From Aminobacterium mobile DSM 12262 (lineage in GTDB: Bacteria > Synergistota > Synergistia > Synergistales > Aminobacteriaceae), in the NCBI RefSeq assembly GCF_000526395.1, contig NZ_JAFZ01000004.1:1-64000 (forward strand): a stretch of 64,000 nucleotides of DNA, written 5' to 3'. Each line of letters starts with the position of its first letter. Position 1 is the stretch's first letter. Under the pieces are notes generated by a model. It saw only the letters and a list, made by a program, of their open reading frames with translations. It was not told the origin of the DNA and ran no database searches. A program made the translations under genes and the position numbers. This document shows, in pieces, positions 43,028-52,070 of this stretch.

Positions 43028-44335
43028 CTATTTAATGGTGAAGTATTTTTCAGGAACAACGACATCGGTCATACCAAGATATCCAAGACCGAACACATAG
43101 GTATCCTGATAGACGAGCACGTGATTCTTCTTCTCTACGCCGGTAGCTACATCGGTATAAAGACTTCCGTTCCATTTAGCTCCTGGTGTATATTTTCCGT
43201 AGCAATCAAAAAGCTGCTCCACATTACCCACTTCTGATGTTTTCTCAATAACTCTCTTCGCAAACTCACCAAGAGCTGCGGTAGTGGTGTAACCATAAGA
43301 GTACGCCCATGTGCCCATTCTCTTGGCACCGCCCTTATCAGCAACAGCCTTCTCTACTCTTTCAAGGATTGCCGGCCAATCGCCTTTCACATCAGAAAGC
43401 TCGATGCCCAAAGCTCCGGGATACCCCATAAGAGGTGAAGGAAGGTCGGCCTCCACAAAATAGCCGCCCTCTTCAGCAATTCTCTTCAACAAAGGTTCGG
43501 TATGAGCGTCATTGGTGCAGAAGAAAGCCGTATCTTTTCCATATTTTTCAAGCCAAGCTGGAACCTTTTCAAGAATAAACTGCTGTGCTCCTGCTACGCC
43601 AACGTCGCTCGTGGGATCTGGAGCCGTCTCAAAATGGAAACCCATCCCTAGATCTTTACAAGCCTCTTCCATAATGTTACGACGACGGGAAAGGAGCTCA
43701 TAGCTCATATGGCGCGGGAAGGAAATATGAACAAATTCTTTTGCTCCCATTTTCTGGGCTGCTGCAACAATCAAGTAGCCTCGAGCAATATTGTCACAGT
43801 TAATAACTAAGTCTGCGGCAGACTCGATAACACCTGGATCTTCGTGAGCTTCACCAGCAAAAAGAAGGATGTCAGGGCGTTTCTCACGCACTCTTCGGAA
43901 AGCTTCTGTGGTTCCTGGGATAGCCTGGTTCACCACGATGGCCTTCATCAATGGGTCGTCGGCAAGACCAGCTATCTGAGCAATAGTCGTTTCCATTTCT
44001 ACCATGAAGTTATCAGGGTATGTAATATGCTGGATCATGCCACCGTCGCTGACGCTTCCGTACTCTTCAATAAGACGCTCAGCGCCACGAAGGTCATCTT
44101 CCGACTGAGAAACTGTACCTGTGCAAATACCGATATGGAACTTGGCAGCTTCAGCTGGTGCTTCTGACGTTTTCTCCGCTGGAGCTTCGGCTGGTTTCTC
44201 TGCCGGCTGTTCAGCCGGTTTTTCTGCTGCCTGCTGTTGAGGTGCAGGAGCCTGCTCCTGAGGTTTGTTGCCTACAACCATCCAACCTCCAACTGCAACA
44301 AGAAGAACAATAACCAAAATGACGAGTTTCTTCAT
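43028..44335 (-). CDS. Membrane-anchored substrate-binding protein, DUF3798 family
   Basis: The 435-residue protein has an N-terminal hydrophobic anchor (about 2-22), a low-complexity Pro/Ala/Glu linker of about 45 residues, and a periplasmic binding-protein fold resembling the DUF3798 family (FHIGICTGTVSQSEDD start, then MIQHITYPDNFMVE). No lipobox cysteine is present, so attachment is probably by the uncleaved helix. The start ATG 44335 follows GGGGGG. It is the first gene of the ABC import operon and downstream of a TTGACA promoter. The ligand is unknown. Confidence 0.88.
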   Translation of the reverse strand: MKKLVILVIVLLVAVGGWMVVGNKPQEQAPAPQQQAAEKPAEQPAEKPAEAPAEKTSEAPAEAAKFHIGICTGTVSQSEDDLRGAERLIEEYGSVSDGGMIQHITYPDNFMVEMETTIAQIAGLADDPLMKAIVVNQAIPGTTEAFRRVREKRPDILLFAGEAHEDPGVIESAADLVINCDNIARGYLIVAAAQKMGAKEFVHISFPRHMSYELLSRRRNIMEEACKDLGMGFHFETAPDPTSDVGVAGAQQFILEKVPAWLEKYGKDTAFFCTNDAHTEPLLKRIAEEGGYFVEADLPSPLMGYPGALGIELSDVKGDWPAILERVEKAVADKGGAKRMGTWAYSYGYTTTAALGEFAKRVIEKTSEVGNVEQLFDCYGKYTPGAKWNGSLYTDVATGVEKKNHVLVYQDTYVFGLGYLGMTDVVVPEKYFTIK

Positions 44336-44381
44336 TACCCTACCCCCCACTTAATAAGTATGAATCAACTTACTTGTTTGA

Positions 44382-44410
44382 AGAGTATCTCATTGCTATT
44401 TTATTGTCAA
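44382..44410 (-). promoter_or_regulatory. Promoter of the ABC transporter operon
   Basis: A perfect -35 TTGACA (44405-44410) is 17 bases from a weak -10 TACTCT (44382-44387), upstream of the binding-protein gene. The weak -10 suggests an activator is needed, possibly the nearby CdaR-type protein. Confidence 0.5.
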
Positions 44411-44465
44411 TGCATAGAAAAGACAAGATAATTGTTTATTAGAGAGTTATTTCTTTACTAAGGTA

Positions 44466-44510
44466 AATAAAAAAATAAAAAATAAACGGGAGGACAGTTG
44501 CGTCCTCCCG
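44466..44510 (-). terminator. Terminator of the 28-codon membrane gene
   Basis: A perfect 9-bp stem CGGGAGGAC/GTCCTCCCG with a 6-base loop is followed on the minus strand by a long T-rich tract. It lies 63 bases beyond the stop codon. Confidence 0.88.
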
Positions 44511-44573
44511 TGGGAAAGGGGAATATATTTTAAAATGGCACGGCCAAGCCATTCAAAAAATATAAAACTCTAT

Positions 44574-44660
44574 CTACAGCACTTCAGCCATACCCGCCAT
44601 GAGAACAACAAAAAGAAACGCTGCTCCGGCACAGGCAGAGAGTATAACCCGGTTTTTCAT
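44574..44660 (-). CDS. 28-residue single-helix membrane micro-protein
   Basis: A short ORF, MKNRVILSAC... ending AEVL, starts at ATG 44660, eleven bases after AGGAGG. It encodes a basic N-terminus and one hydrophobic helix (about 4-23). A candidate promoter (TTGTGC-N15-TATAAC) lies upstream and a strong terminator downstream, so it looks like a complete transcription unit between the CdaR-type regulator and the ABC operon. I do not recognise a family. The longer reading from 44756 crosses the promoter and is rejected. Confidence 0.6.
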   Translation of the reverse strand: MKNRVILSACAGAAFLFVVLMAGMAEVL

Positions 44661-44847
44661 AGTTCCTCGAACCTCCTTTAAGCTTGAGAGAAAATCCTTT
44701 TTAACTCTGGTTATAGTATAGATAAAAAAAGCACAAATATCTTGGGGTAAAAACACAGTAAAAGATATTATTTACTGCAAATTATTGTATTTTTAGACAA
44801 AACATGCTTAAATAAAAACAAAATTCCCGTAAGGGGGAACTATCAAA

Positions 44848-46053
44848 ATGCTTGATAAAATAGCACAAAAATTAGCTTCATCCACAGCAGAATTAATCGG
44901 GATAGATATTATTATCACCGATGAAAAGGGGATGATTATCGGGGCAAGCGATCCCAGTCGGAGAGGCACTCTTCACGAGCCATCGCTAGAGGTCATTCGA
45001 ACCGGACAAAACTCTATTCAACAGGAACAAGACGTACAACACTTACAAGGGGTAAAATCTGGGGTGACTCTTCCTATAGAATTCACAGGGAAACGGATAG
45101 GAACCATAGCCCTTGCAGGAGTTCCCTCAAAAGTAACTCCGTTTGGAATGCTCGTGAAGAAACACACGGAGCTTATCCTCAGCGAAAAAATGTTTTCTGA
45201 GGTTTTCTTCCTCCGAAGCAGGGCCATCCAGAGCCTTTTAGAACAAATAGCTGCTTTTGATCCAGAAAAAGATGATGAAACTTCTCTCTTGGCTACTGCG
45301 AGAGGCCTTGGTTTTGAACTGCAAATTCCGAGAATAGCTGTCACTATAGAACTTCTCGATGCCCGTGCCGTTACCTCTCAGGGATTAGAAATTGAAACCG
45401 TTCCTTACACACAAATGGACATTATGATGGCCATTCGAACTATTTTTAATCGCCCACAAGATATTTCTACGATGATGGATTCCGGTCGTTACGAAATCCT
45501 ACGGGCAGCCAAGGCTCTACTCAATGAAAAAGAAGTTGTACAGAGAACCTGGAAGGAATGCGAAAAGCTGAAGAAACTCATGGAAGGGAAAGGACTGCAT
45601 GTTGTAATAGGAATTGGTTCTTTAGCTCAAGATATATCATGCTTACCAGCGTCTCATCGTGATGGATGGAAGGCAGTTACCATTGGTAAAAACATCCACT
45701 ATGGACCCAGTATATACTCTATCTCCGATTTGATGCTCGAAGATTTACTGACTACTGCGAGTCGAGATATAGCGAAGCGCTATCGGGAATCCATCCTGGC
45801 CCCTTTAAAAGCAACATCAGACAGCGTTGAACTTATAAACACGTTCCGCGTTTGGTGCGAACATCGTTTCAGCCCAAGTGGAGCTGCAAAAGCTCTTAGC
45901 ATTCACAAAAATACCCTTAACTATAGAATCAATAAAATAGAGTCTATGTGCAATATCGACTCTCAGAATTTTCGCGAACTTTTATCTCTTTATATAGCTA
46001 TCCTTATTAATGAACTTTCTGACCGAAACACCGATCAGCTTTCCTCTCGATAG
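44848..46053 (+). CDS. CdaR/PucR-type transcriptional regulator
   Basis: The 401-residue protein has an N-terminal sugar-diacid recognition-like domain (about 1-135, MLDKIAQKLASSTAELIG). A central region follows, and the C-terminal PucR/CdaR helix-turn-helix (FSPSGAAKALSIHKNTLNYRINKIE, split by its turn) binds DNA. CdaR activates genes for glycerate and sugar-diacid use in E. coli. Here it is divergent from an ABC import operon and could regulate it. The start ATG follows AAGGGGGAA. The 3' end overlaps the convergent EamA gene by 19 bases. Confidence 0.9.
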   Translation: MLDKIAQKLASSTAELIGIDIIITDEKGMIIGASDPSRRGTLHEPSLEVIRTGQNSIQQEQDVQHLQGVKSGVTLPIEFTGKRIGTIALAGVPSKVTPFGMLVKKHTELILSEKMFSEVFFLRSRAIQSLLEQIAAFDPEKDDETSLLATARGLGFELQIPRIAVTIELLDARAVTSQGLEIETVPYTQMDIMMAIRTIFNRPQDISTMMDSGRYEILRAAKALLNEKEVVQRTWKECEKLKKLMEGKGLHVVIGIGSLAQDISCLPASHRDGWKAVTIGKNIHYGPSIYSISDLMLEDLLTTASRDIAKRYRESILAPLKATSDSVELINTFRVWCEHRFSPSGAAKALSIHKNTLNYRINKIESMCNIDSQNFRELLSLYIAILINELSDRNTDQLSSR

Positions 46054-46928
46054 TTCACAATTCCTACTCCTATAAGAACCAAACCCCCTCCTACAAGAGT
46101 AGAAAACGAAATAGGTTCGTCTAGGAAAAACGTAGCTACAGCCACTGCTACAATTGGATTAAGATAAAGAAAGGCACCTACCTCTGAGGCAGGAAGTTTT
46201 TTCAAAGCATCATACCAAAAAACATAGGCTATAGCTGAACAGAAAACACCTAAAAAAATGACGCTATACCAACCTGACTTATCAAGTATAAAAACCTCCT
46301 GGCTCCCCTGGAAAAAGAAGGGGACTGAACAAAAAATCCATCCGGAAAGAATCACATAAAACATGGCAAGACTTGAAGACATCCTCTGTAAAATCCTACG
46401 AGATAACACAGAAAAAAGAGCCCAGGTAAACGATGAGAGGAGGACCAATCTCTCCCCCAGATTACCTACATTCCCCCACCCGCTCCACAGAGAAGATAAA
46501 TGCCCTTTAGACACGATAAAAAGGACACCGAAGGCAGCCAAAAATATTCCTCCTAACTGAATAGAAGAAAGTGCTTCCCGAAGAAAAAAGGCCCCCAATA
46601 AAGCGATAAGAATAGGAGTCCCGGCAATAATCAAACCAGAGATACCTGCCGCTGCCGTTCGAAGACCCAAAGATTGGATATAGTTATGAAGAAATACGCC
46701 AAGGAACCCCAAGAAACACAGCTCTACAACTTGCCGAAAAGAGAGCGGGTGGAACCCATGCTTCACCCACAAAATTCCCCCTAAAACCACGGCTCCTATA
46801 CCAAAACGAAGCCATAAAAGAGTAAGAGGAGAAACCTGAGAAACCACCATTTTGATCGCCGTAAAAGAACCTCCCCAAAAAACAACTGCAAGCAGCGCCT
46901 CCAGTCTGGCTCCCGTTCGCTCCGTCAC
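46035..46928 (-). CDS. EamA-family DMT transporter
   Basis: The 297-residue protein has ten hydrophobic segments in two EamA repeats, each beginning near a conserved Trp/Pro motif (WGGSFTAIKMV and ALFSVLSRRIL). These proteins export or import amino acids and related metabolites. The start is GTG after GGAGG. The substrate is unknown. It is convergent with the CdaR-type gene, overlapping by 19 bases. Confidence 0.9.
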   Translation of the reverse strand: MTERTGARLEALLAVVFWGGSFTAIKMVVSQVSPLTLLWLRFGIGAVVLGGILWVKHGFHPLSFRQVVELCFLGFLGVFLHNYIQSLGLRTAAAGISGLIIAGTPILIALLGAFFLREALSSIQLGGIFLAAFGVLFIVSKGHLSSLWSGWGNVGNLGERLVLLSSFTWALFSVLSRRILQRMSSSLAMFYVILSGWIFCSVPFFFQGSQEVFILDKSGWYSVIFLGVFCSAIAYVFWYDALKKLPASEVGAFLYLNPIVAVAVATFFLDEPISFSTLVGGGLVLIGVGIVNYREES

Positions 46929-46957
46929 GTTACAACCTCCTCTAAAAACTGAGAGGG

Positions 46958-47653
46958 TTAGTTGCTATCTGGAATTTTGCTTATTTTCTTTTCAAAACGA
47001 GCATCTAACTCCTGTTGATAAGAAAAAATATTTTTTATATATTTTGTATTATTCCCTCCACAATAAGAGGCTAGGGCCTTGGCTAAATCACCATCTGCCG
47101 AGTTGAGGTAACATGAAAAAATGTACGTTCCTACAGAGATGTTATTTTTGGGTTTCATCATTTCTGCCAAGGACTTTATATGAGAAAAGGCCTTGCCTAT
47201 ATTATTACGATGAACTTTCCAGTTGATCTGCATAAGTCCATACGCCGCTTTAGATCGAGCCTCATGATAAGCTCGCGATTCTTTTATAATAATTGAAGCT
47301 ACAATAAAAGGGTCAACGCCAAATTGGTTGCCTGCCTCAAGAACATAATGAGCATATTTTTCAGCCCGATCTTTCTCTAGTGATCCATTTTTATCCTGAA
47401 AAAACTCAGCAATGGCCTCTTTCCGAACTTGAGCCTCCATCTCTTGTTTCGCCTGAAGCTCTCTTTGGCGCTCCATCTCTGCTGCTCTCTTCTGTTCCAT
47501 CTCCATCTCTTTAAGCTCTTTTTCTTTTGCAAAAACCTCGGAAGGAATGGAAAGATACTGTCCCTCAGCATAAGAGGGCGGAGCCGTAATACCCATCAAA
47601 AGAAACAGAAGGGTAGAGAAAAAAAACACTCTTTCTGTTTTATGGAGTGTCAT
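46958..47653 (-). CDS. Lytic transglycosylase-like protein with coiled-coil linker
   Basis: The 231-residue exported protein has a signal peptide (about 1-29), a charged coiled-coil segment rich in Glu, Lys, Arg and Gln (about 40-95), and a C-terminal SLT-like domain with IIKESRAYHEARS (Glu being the catalytic residue) and GLMQINW. It probably trims peptidoglycan in the periplasm. It overlaps dsdA by 4 bases (ATGA), so it is translationally coupled to it, a functional link that is unexpected. Confidence 0.82.
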   Translation of the reverse strand: MTLHKTERVFFFSTLLFLLMGITAPPSYAEGQYLSIPSEVFAKEKELKEMEMEQKRAAEMERQRELQAKQEMEAQVRKEAIAEFFQDKNGSLEKDRAEKYAHYVLEAGNQFGVDPFIVASIIIKESRAYHEARSKAAYGLMQINWKVHRNNIGKAFSHIKSLAEMMKPKNNISVGTYIFSCYLNSADGDLAKALASYCGGNNTKYIKNIFSYQQELDARFEKKISKIPDSN

Positions 47654-48918
47654 CCTAGCAACTCCTTTCCTTTTTCATAACATTCTCTAAAAATATTTTC
47701 TGGCAAAAAAAGCCCCCCTGTTAGCCAAGCTATGTGGGTGCCCCCAGAAGGGATGTCCTGTGTGACGAGAGGCCCCTTCAAGCTTGCTGCAGCAGAGGGT
47801 TCTATTTTGCAATCCTCAGAATCTCGTAAAAGGGCCAACAACCGATAAAGATCATCATCCTCTATCGTGTAAATACCATCAATGAGATAGCGCTCTAAAC
47901 CCATAACCAGCTTGGAGGGGGATCCTACCGCTAGCCCGTCAGCTTCCGTCAACCCATCAATGCCGTAGTCAACAACTCGAACGGAGTCGTCATTTTTCAG
48001 CATTCCCAAAAGTACAGAAGGAGAATGGGTCGGCTCCACAAAGTAACATCGAGCCGCATCCCCGAAAAGGTGTTTTAACCCAAAAGTTATGCCACCAGGA
48101 GCGCCTCCCACACCGCAAGGCAAATAAACTTGGAGAGGGGTATCTTCACATATATGAATGCCCAGGCTCTCAAGCTGTGTTTGAAGGCGAAGAGCAGCTA
48201 CAGCATAGCCCAAGAAAAGGTCAACAGAATTTTCATCGTCTATAAAATAGGCCCGTGGATCCCCCGCACATTGGCGCCGTCCCTCTTCTACTGCTCGAGA
48301 ATAATCTTCAGTATGCTCTATAACTGTCACCCCATGTTTCCGAAGAAAATCTTTCTTCCATTGCTTAGCATCTCGAGACATATGAACGGATACTTGGAAG
48401 CCAAGGGCGGCAGAAACAATACCTATGCTCATCCCTAGATTTCCAGTGGATCCAACAGATATTTTATATTGGGAAAAGAAGTTACGGAAAGATTCATTAC
48501 AAAGAACGCTGTAGTTATCAGTGATAGAAAGTATCTTTGCCTGAAAGGCAAGGTCTTCTGCATGCTTTAGGACTTCATAAATACCGCCACGCGCCTTTAT
48601 AGAGCCAGCTACTTTCAGTTCGCTATCACACTTTAAAAGGAAGCGGCCTTCTATTTTCCGCCCGTAGTAGTTTTCCATATTTTTTTTAAAGGAATGGGCT
48701 TCTCGCAGAGGTGACTCAATAACCCCATTTTCCGTTTCAGGGAAGGCTTCTTTGAGGAAAGGAGCAAAACGCTGTAACCTGGCTTGAGCCTCTTGTATAT
48801 GGAGAAAAGTTACAGGCAATTTTTTTAAAGGGTCAGCTGATTTTTCCTTCTCTTCGTTAAACCATGTTACAGGCTTCATTTGGAGGACATCTTGAAGTAT
48901 CTGGGTCGTTTCCGGCAC
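47650..48918 (-). CDS. dsdA: D-serine ammonia-lyase
   Basis: DsdA converts D-serine to pyruvate and ammonia with PLP. The 422-residue fold-type II enzyme shows the PLP lysine in SIKARGGIYE, the SVGSTGNLGMSIG glycine-rich loop, and the LPCGVGGAPGG motif that holds the phosphate. The start is GTG after GAGGTG. The coupled transglycosylase gene and the periplasmic cell-wall context suggest it may also use D-amino acids released from the wall, but this is inference. In an amino-acid fermenter it also feeds pyruvate. Confidence 0.93.
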   Translation of the reverse strand: MPETTQILQDVLQMKPVTWFNEEKEKSADPLKKLPVTFLHIQEAQARLQRFAPFLKEAFPETENGVIESPLREAHSFKKNMENYYGRKIEGRFLLKCDSELKVAGSIKARGGIYEVLKHAEDLAFQAKILSITDNYSVLCNESFRNFFSQYKISVGSTGNLGMSIGIVSAALGFQVSVHMSRDAKQWKKDFLRKHGVTVIEHTEDYSRAVEEGRRQCAGDPRAYFIDDENSVDLFLGYAVAALRLQTQLESLGIHICEDTPLQVYLPCGVGGAPGGITFGLKHLFGDAARCYFVEPTHSPSVLLGMLKNDDSVRVVDYGIDGLTEADGLAVGSPSKLVMGLERYLIDGIYTIEDDDLYRLLALLRDSEDCKIEPSAAASLKGPLVTQDIPSGGTHIAWLTGGLFLPENIFRECYEKGKELLG

Positions 48919-48987
48919 AACAAATCACCTCTTCCTCTTGTTTATCGAAGTATTCTAATTCAACATTGCTATACAATCAACCCGCCA

Positions 48988-51900
48988 TTATACGGAGGTA
49001 GATGTTCGCCTTTCATGAAACCAGTAACGAAATCGCCAAGATAAGATATAAATAGGGGGTACAGCAAAAAGAGCGAGCGTACCTCCGGCTACAAGACCAC
49101 CTATAGAAACAATAGCCATTGGAGCCCTATATGGCCCACCTTCCCCCAGACCTAAAGCAAGGGGAAGCATAGCTATAATTGATGTCAGATCTGCCATTAC
49201 AATGGGACGAAGTCTCACCGCACACGCTTCTTGTATGGCTTTAAAAGGCTCAATACCCTCCTTTCTCCTTTTTTCACCATAATCGATGATAATAATTGCA
49301 TTATTTACTACAAGGCCCACAAGCATAATCATCCCTAAAAGTCCGTAAAGAGAGACTGCCGTCCTTGTTATAAAAAGAATTGGAATAACACCAATGGCTG
49401 AAAGAGGTAGCGTTATCATTATGATAAGAGCAAAAAGATAAGATTCCAGAATAGCCGCTATCATAAGAAAGGTGAGAATGACAGACATGGCAAAAGCCGA
49501 ATAAAGGTAGGCAAAATTTTCTTTAATATCTTCTACTTCTCCTGCAAATGAAAATTTATATCCTTGAGGTAGAGAAATATCTTGAACACGCTTCTGTATC
49601 TTTGAGAAAGCATCACCGACACTCCGGTTGTTTACATTAGCCGATATTGTAATAGCTCGGTTACGATCTGAGCGTAATATACTTGTGGGGCCCGTACCGT
49701 AACTAAGATCTACCACTGAGGAAAGGGGGATAAATTCTTCTCTGAACGGCAAGGGGAAATCTTGTATTTTTGCTATGGCATCGGCATGTAGAGGATCAAG
49801 AATTGTGAGGATATCATACTCCTTCCCTTCCTCCCTGAAGATGCCTGCCTTCGTACCAGTAATGTAATTTCGAACAGTATCAACCACAGCTTCTGTCGTA
49901 AGACCGAGATAGCCAAGTCGCCACGACACAGGAGAGATACGATACTCTGCCCGCCCTAACCTCCAGTTCGTGTCTACATCAACTACGTTAGAAGTTTCTT
50001 TCATAATATCAACAACTTGAAAGGCTATTATATTAAGGGTTTCTATACTTTCTCCAGAGACAATAATCTGAATAGGCTTCCCTGGGGATCCCCCTCCACT
50101 CACTGAAGCGCTAATGCTGCTTCGTACATCAGGGATAGAATTTAAGTAGCCTCGAAGTTGTTCTGCCAGCATAAAAGAGCTCGGCCGATGAGGATCGTCT
50201 GTAAGAAGCACTCTCAAACGGCTTCTATTCACTCCGGTTTCAGATCCACTTCCTCCAACAGCTACTTCTACCGCTTCTACACTAGGTAAAAAACGAAGGT
50301 ATCTTTCCACTTCTCCCGTGATTTTTTCTGTATAAGTCAAGGAGGCATCCGAAGGAAGTTCTAATGTAATCTCCATTACGCCTCGATCTACCTTAGGAAT
50401 AAATTCCACTCCCAAACGAGGAATTAAGAAGAGGCAAAACAAGAAAAGGCATATAAAAAAACTTATAGTGACATAAGGATATTGTAATGTTCCCTTTACA
50501 AATGAACGATGTCCTGCCTCAAATCTGTTATAAGGCCCAATCCACCAAGATGTCATTTTTCGCTCTAAAGAGGAGGGAGCTTTTTCGTAATGGACTTGAG
50601 CCATGACCATCGGGGTCAGCGTCATCGCTACCCAAAGAGAAAAGAGCGTAGAGAAAACGATAGTTATGGCAAAATCCTTCAAAAACTGGCCCGCAATGCC
50701 CTTCATAAAAATGACCGGAATAAAGACTCCAAGGTTTGTTGCTGTGGTCGAAAAAACAGATAGCGCAATTTCTTCTGTCCCCTTCTCCGCCGCATCCAAA
50801 GATGAGAAGCCAAGATCTTTGTACCTGGAAATGTTTTCGAGAACAAGAATGGAGTTATTCACTAAAATGCCAATGGAGATGGCAAGACCCAAAGTACTCA
50901 TCATATTCATCGTCATGTGAGTCATAAACATGGGGATAAAAGTAGAAACAACTGCTGTAGGCATAACGATACCTACTACCACTGTAAGAGAAAGACGCTG
51001 AAAAAAAAGAAACAATACAAGTCCTGTAAGAAAAATGCCCACCACCATGTCGCGAAACACATTGTGAATAGCTTCTTTGACAAAAGAAGATATGTCATCA
51101 GTAATAGTTATATCAAATCCCTCTGGTAATGAAGAGCGGAGTTCATCCAGCGTTTGTCTGATACGAGAGCTTAGATCCACTACATTACTTCCAGGTCTGG
51201 ATATACAGTCGAGAAGAATGGCATCTTTCCCTCCGTACTTCGCATATCCTCTCCGTTCTTCTGTGGTATCTAGTATTCTGCTCAAATCTCCAAGGCGCAC
51301 GGCAATAGCTCCTTTGAGAGAAATATAAATATTTTCTAGCTCCACAACCTTTTGAGCTTCGCCTAAAACTCGCACAGAAAATTCTTTTCGACCTTGGACA
51401 ATATGGCCAGAAGGGTCGTTTCGGCTTCCCATTTGAATCGCTTCTGCTACCTTCCGGGGAGAGACTCTATATTGATAGAGCTTTATTGGGTCTAGATATA
51501 CATGTATCTCGCGCTTTAAACCGCCTAGTATTTCGACTCGCGCTACCCCTTCTATTTGCGTTAAACGTCGTTGGATTTTATCTTCTACAACATCGTAAGC
51601 ATATTGAGAAGGGAGGTTAGATGTTACCGCTATAGTCATAAACGGGAAGGCATTAATATCAAATTTTTCGGTTACAGGATCCTCAGCATCTTCTGGCAAT
51701 AAAGCAGAAATAGTTTTAATTTTATTAGAAACGCTGACGGTAGCATCTGAAACATTAACGTCATATTCGAACTCTATAACTACAAAGGAAACCCCTTCAA
51801 GAGAGTAGCTAAGGATGCGTTTTACTCCTTCTACCTGAGCCACCGCATCCTCAATAGGTTTGCTCACAAGCAGTTCTATTTCAGAAGGTCCCGCTCCTCG

Positions 51901-52053
51901 ATAAGTAGTGCTTACTGTGACAACCGGAATATCTACTTCTGGAACAAGAGCAACTCCAAGATTTGCGTAACTATATAGACCAAGAACGACTGCTATTAAA
52001 ACTGTTACACTTGTAAAGACGGGACGGTTTATAAATATCTGTATCAATTTCAT
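48988..52053 (-). CDS. RND efflux transporter, HAE1/AcrB-like
   Basis: The 1021-residue inner-membrane pump has the MKLIQIFINRPVFTSV amino terminus, two large periplasmic loops, and twelve predicted helices including ISIGILVNNSILVLEN and VGLVVNNAIIIID as TM4/TM10 motifs with the proton-relay acidic residues. ATG 52053 is used; an ATG overlapping the adaptor stop codon (52071, TAATG) adds six residues and is possible. It is encoded just after its membrane-fusion adaptor. No TolC-type gene is present nearby. The substrates are unknown. Confidence 0.93.
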   Translation of the reverse strand: MKLIQIFINRPVFTSVTVLIAVVLGLYSYANLGVALVPEVDIPVVTVSTTYRGAGPSEIELLVSKPIEDAVAQVEGVKRILSYSLEGVSFVVIEFEYDVNVSDATVSVSNKIKTISALLPEDAEDPVTEKFDINAFPFMTIAVTSNLPSQYAYDVVEDKIQRRLTQIEGVARVEILGGLKREIHVYLDPIKLYQYRVSPRKVAEAIQMGSRNDPSGHIVQGRKEFSVRVLGEAQKVVELENIYISLKGAIAVRLGDLSRILDTTEERRGYAKYGGKDAILLDCISRPGSNVVDLSSRIRQTLDELRSSLPEGFDITITDDISSFVKEAIHNVFRDMVVGIFLTGLVLFLFFQRLSLTVVVGIVMPTAVVSTFIPMFMTHMTMNMMSTLGLAISIGILVNNSILVLENISRYKDLGFSSLDAAEKGTEEIALSVFSTTATNLGVFIPVIFMKGIAGQFLKDFAITIVFSTLFSLWVAMTLTPMVMAQVHYEKAPSSLERKMTSWWIGPYNRFEAGHRSFVKGTLQYPYVTISFFICLFLFCLFLIPRLGVEFIPKVDRGVMEITLELPSDASLTYTEKITGEVERYLRFLPSVEAVEVAVGGSGSETGVNRSRLRVLLTDDPHRPSSFMLAEQLRGYLNSIPDVRSSISASVSGGGSPGKPIQIIVSGESIETLNIIAFQVVDIMKETSNVVDVDTNWRLGRAEYRISPVSWRLGYLGLTTEAVVDTVRNYITGTKAGIFREEGKEYDILTILDPLHADAIAKIQDFPLPFREEFIPLSSVVDLSYGTGPTSILRSDRNRAITISANVNNRSVGDAFSKIQKRVQDISLPQGYKFSFAGEVEDIKENFAYLYSAFAMSVILTFLMIAAILESYLFALIIMITLPLSAIGVIPILFITRTAVSLYGLLGMIMLVGLVVNNAIIIIDYGEKRRKEGIEPFKAIQEACAVRLRPIVMADLTSIIAMLPLALGLGEGGPYRAPMAIVSIGGLVAGGTLALFAVPPIYILSWRFRYWFHERRTSTSV

Positions 52054-52070
52054 GATACCACCACCAAGCA

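Noticed and set aside
44574-44660. Lipoprotein signal (LSAC) in the 28-codon ORF
   Set aside because: The motif sits at residues 7-10, too near the N-terminus, and the hydrophobic helix follows rather than precedes the cysteine.
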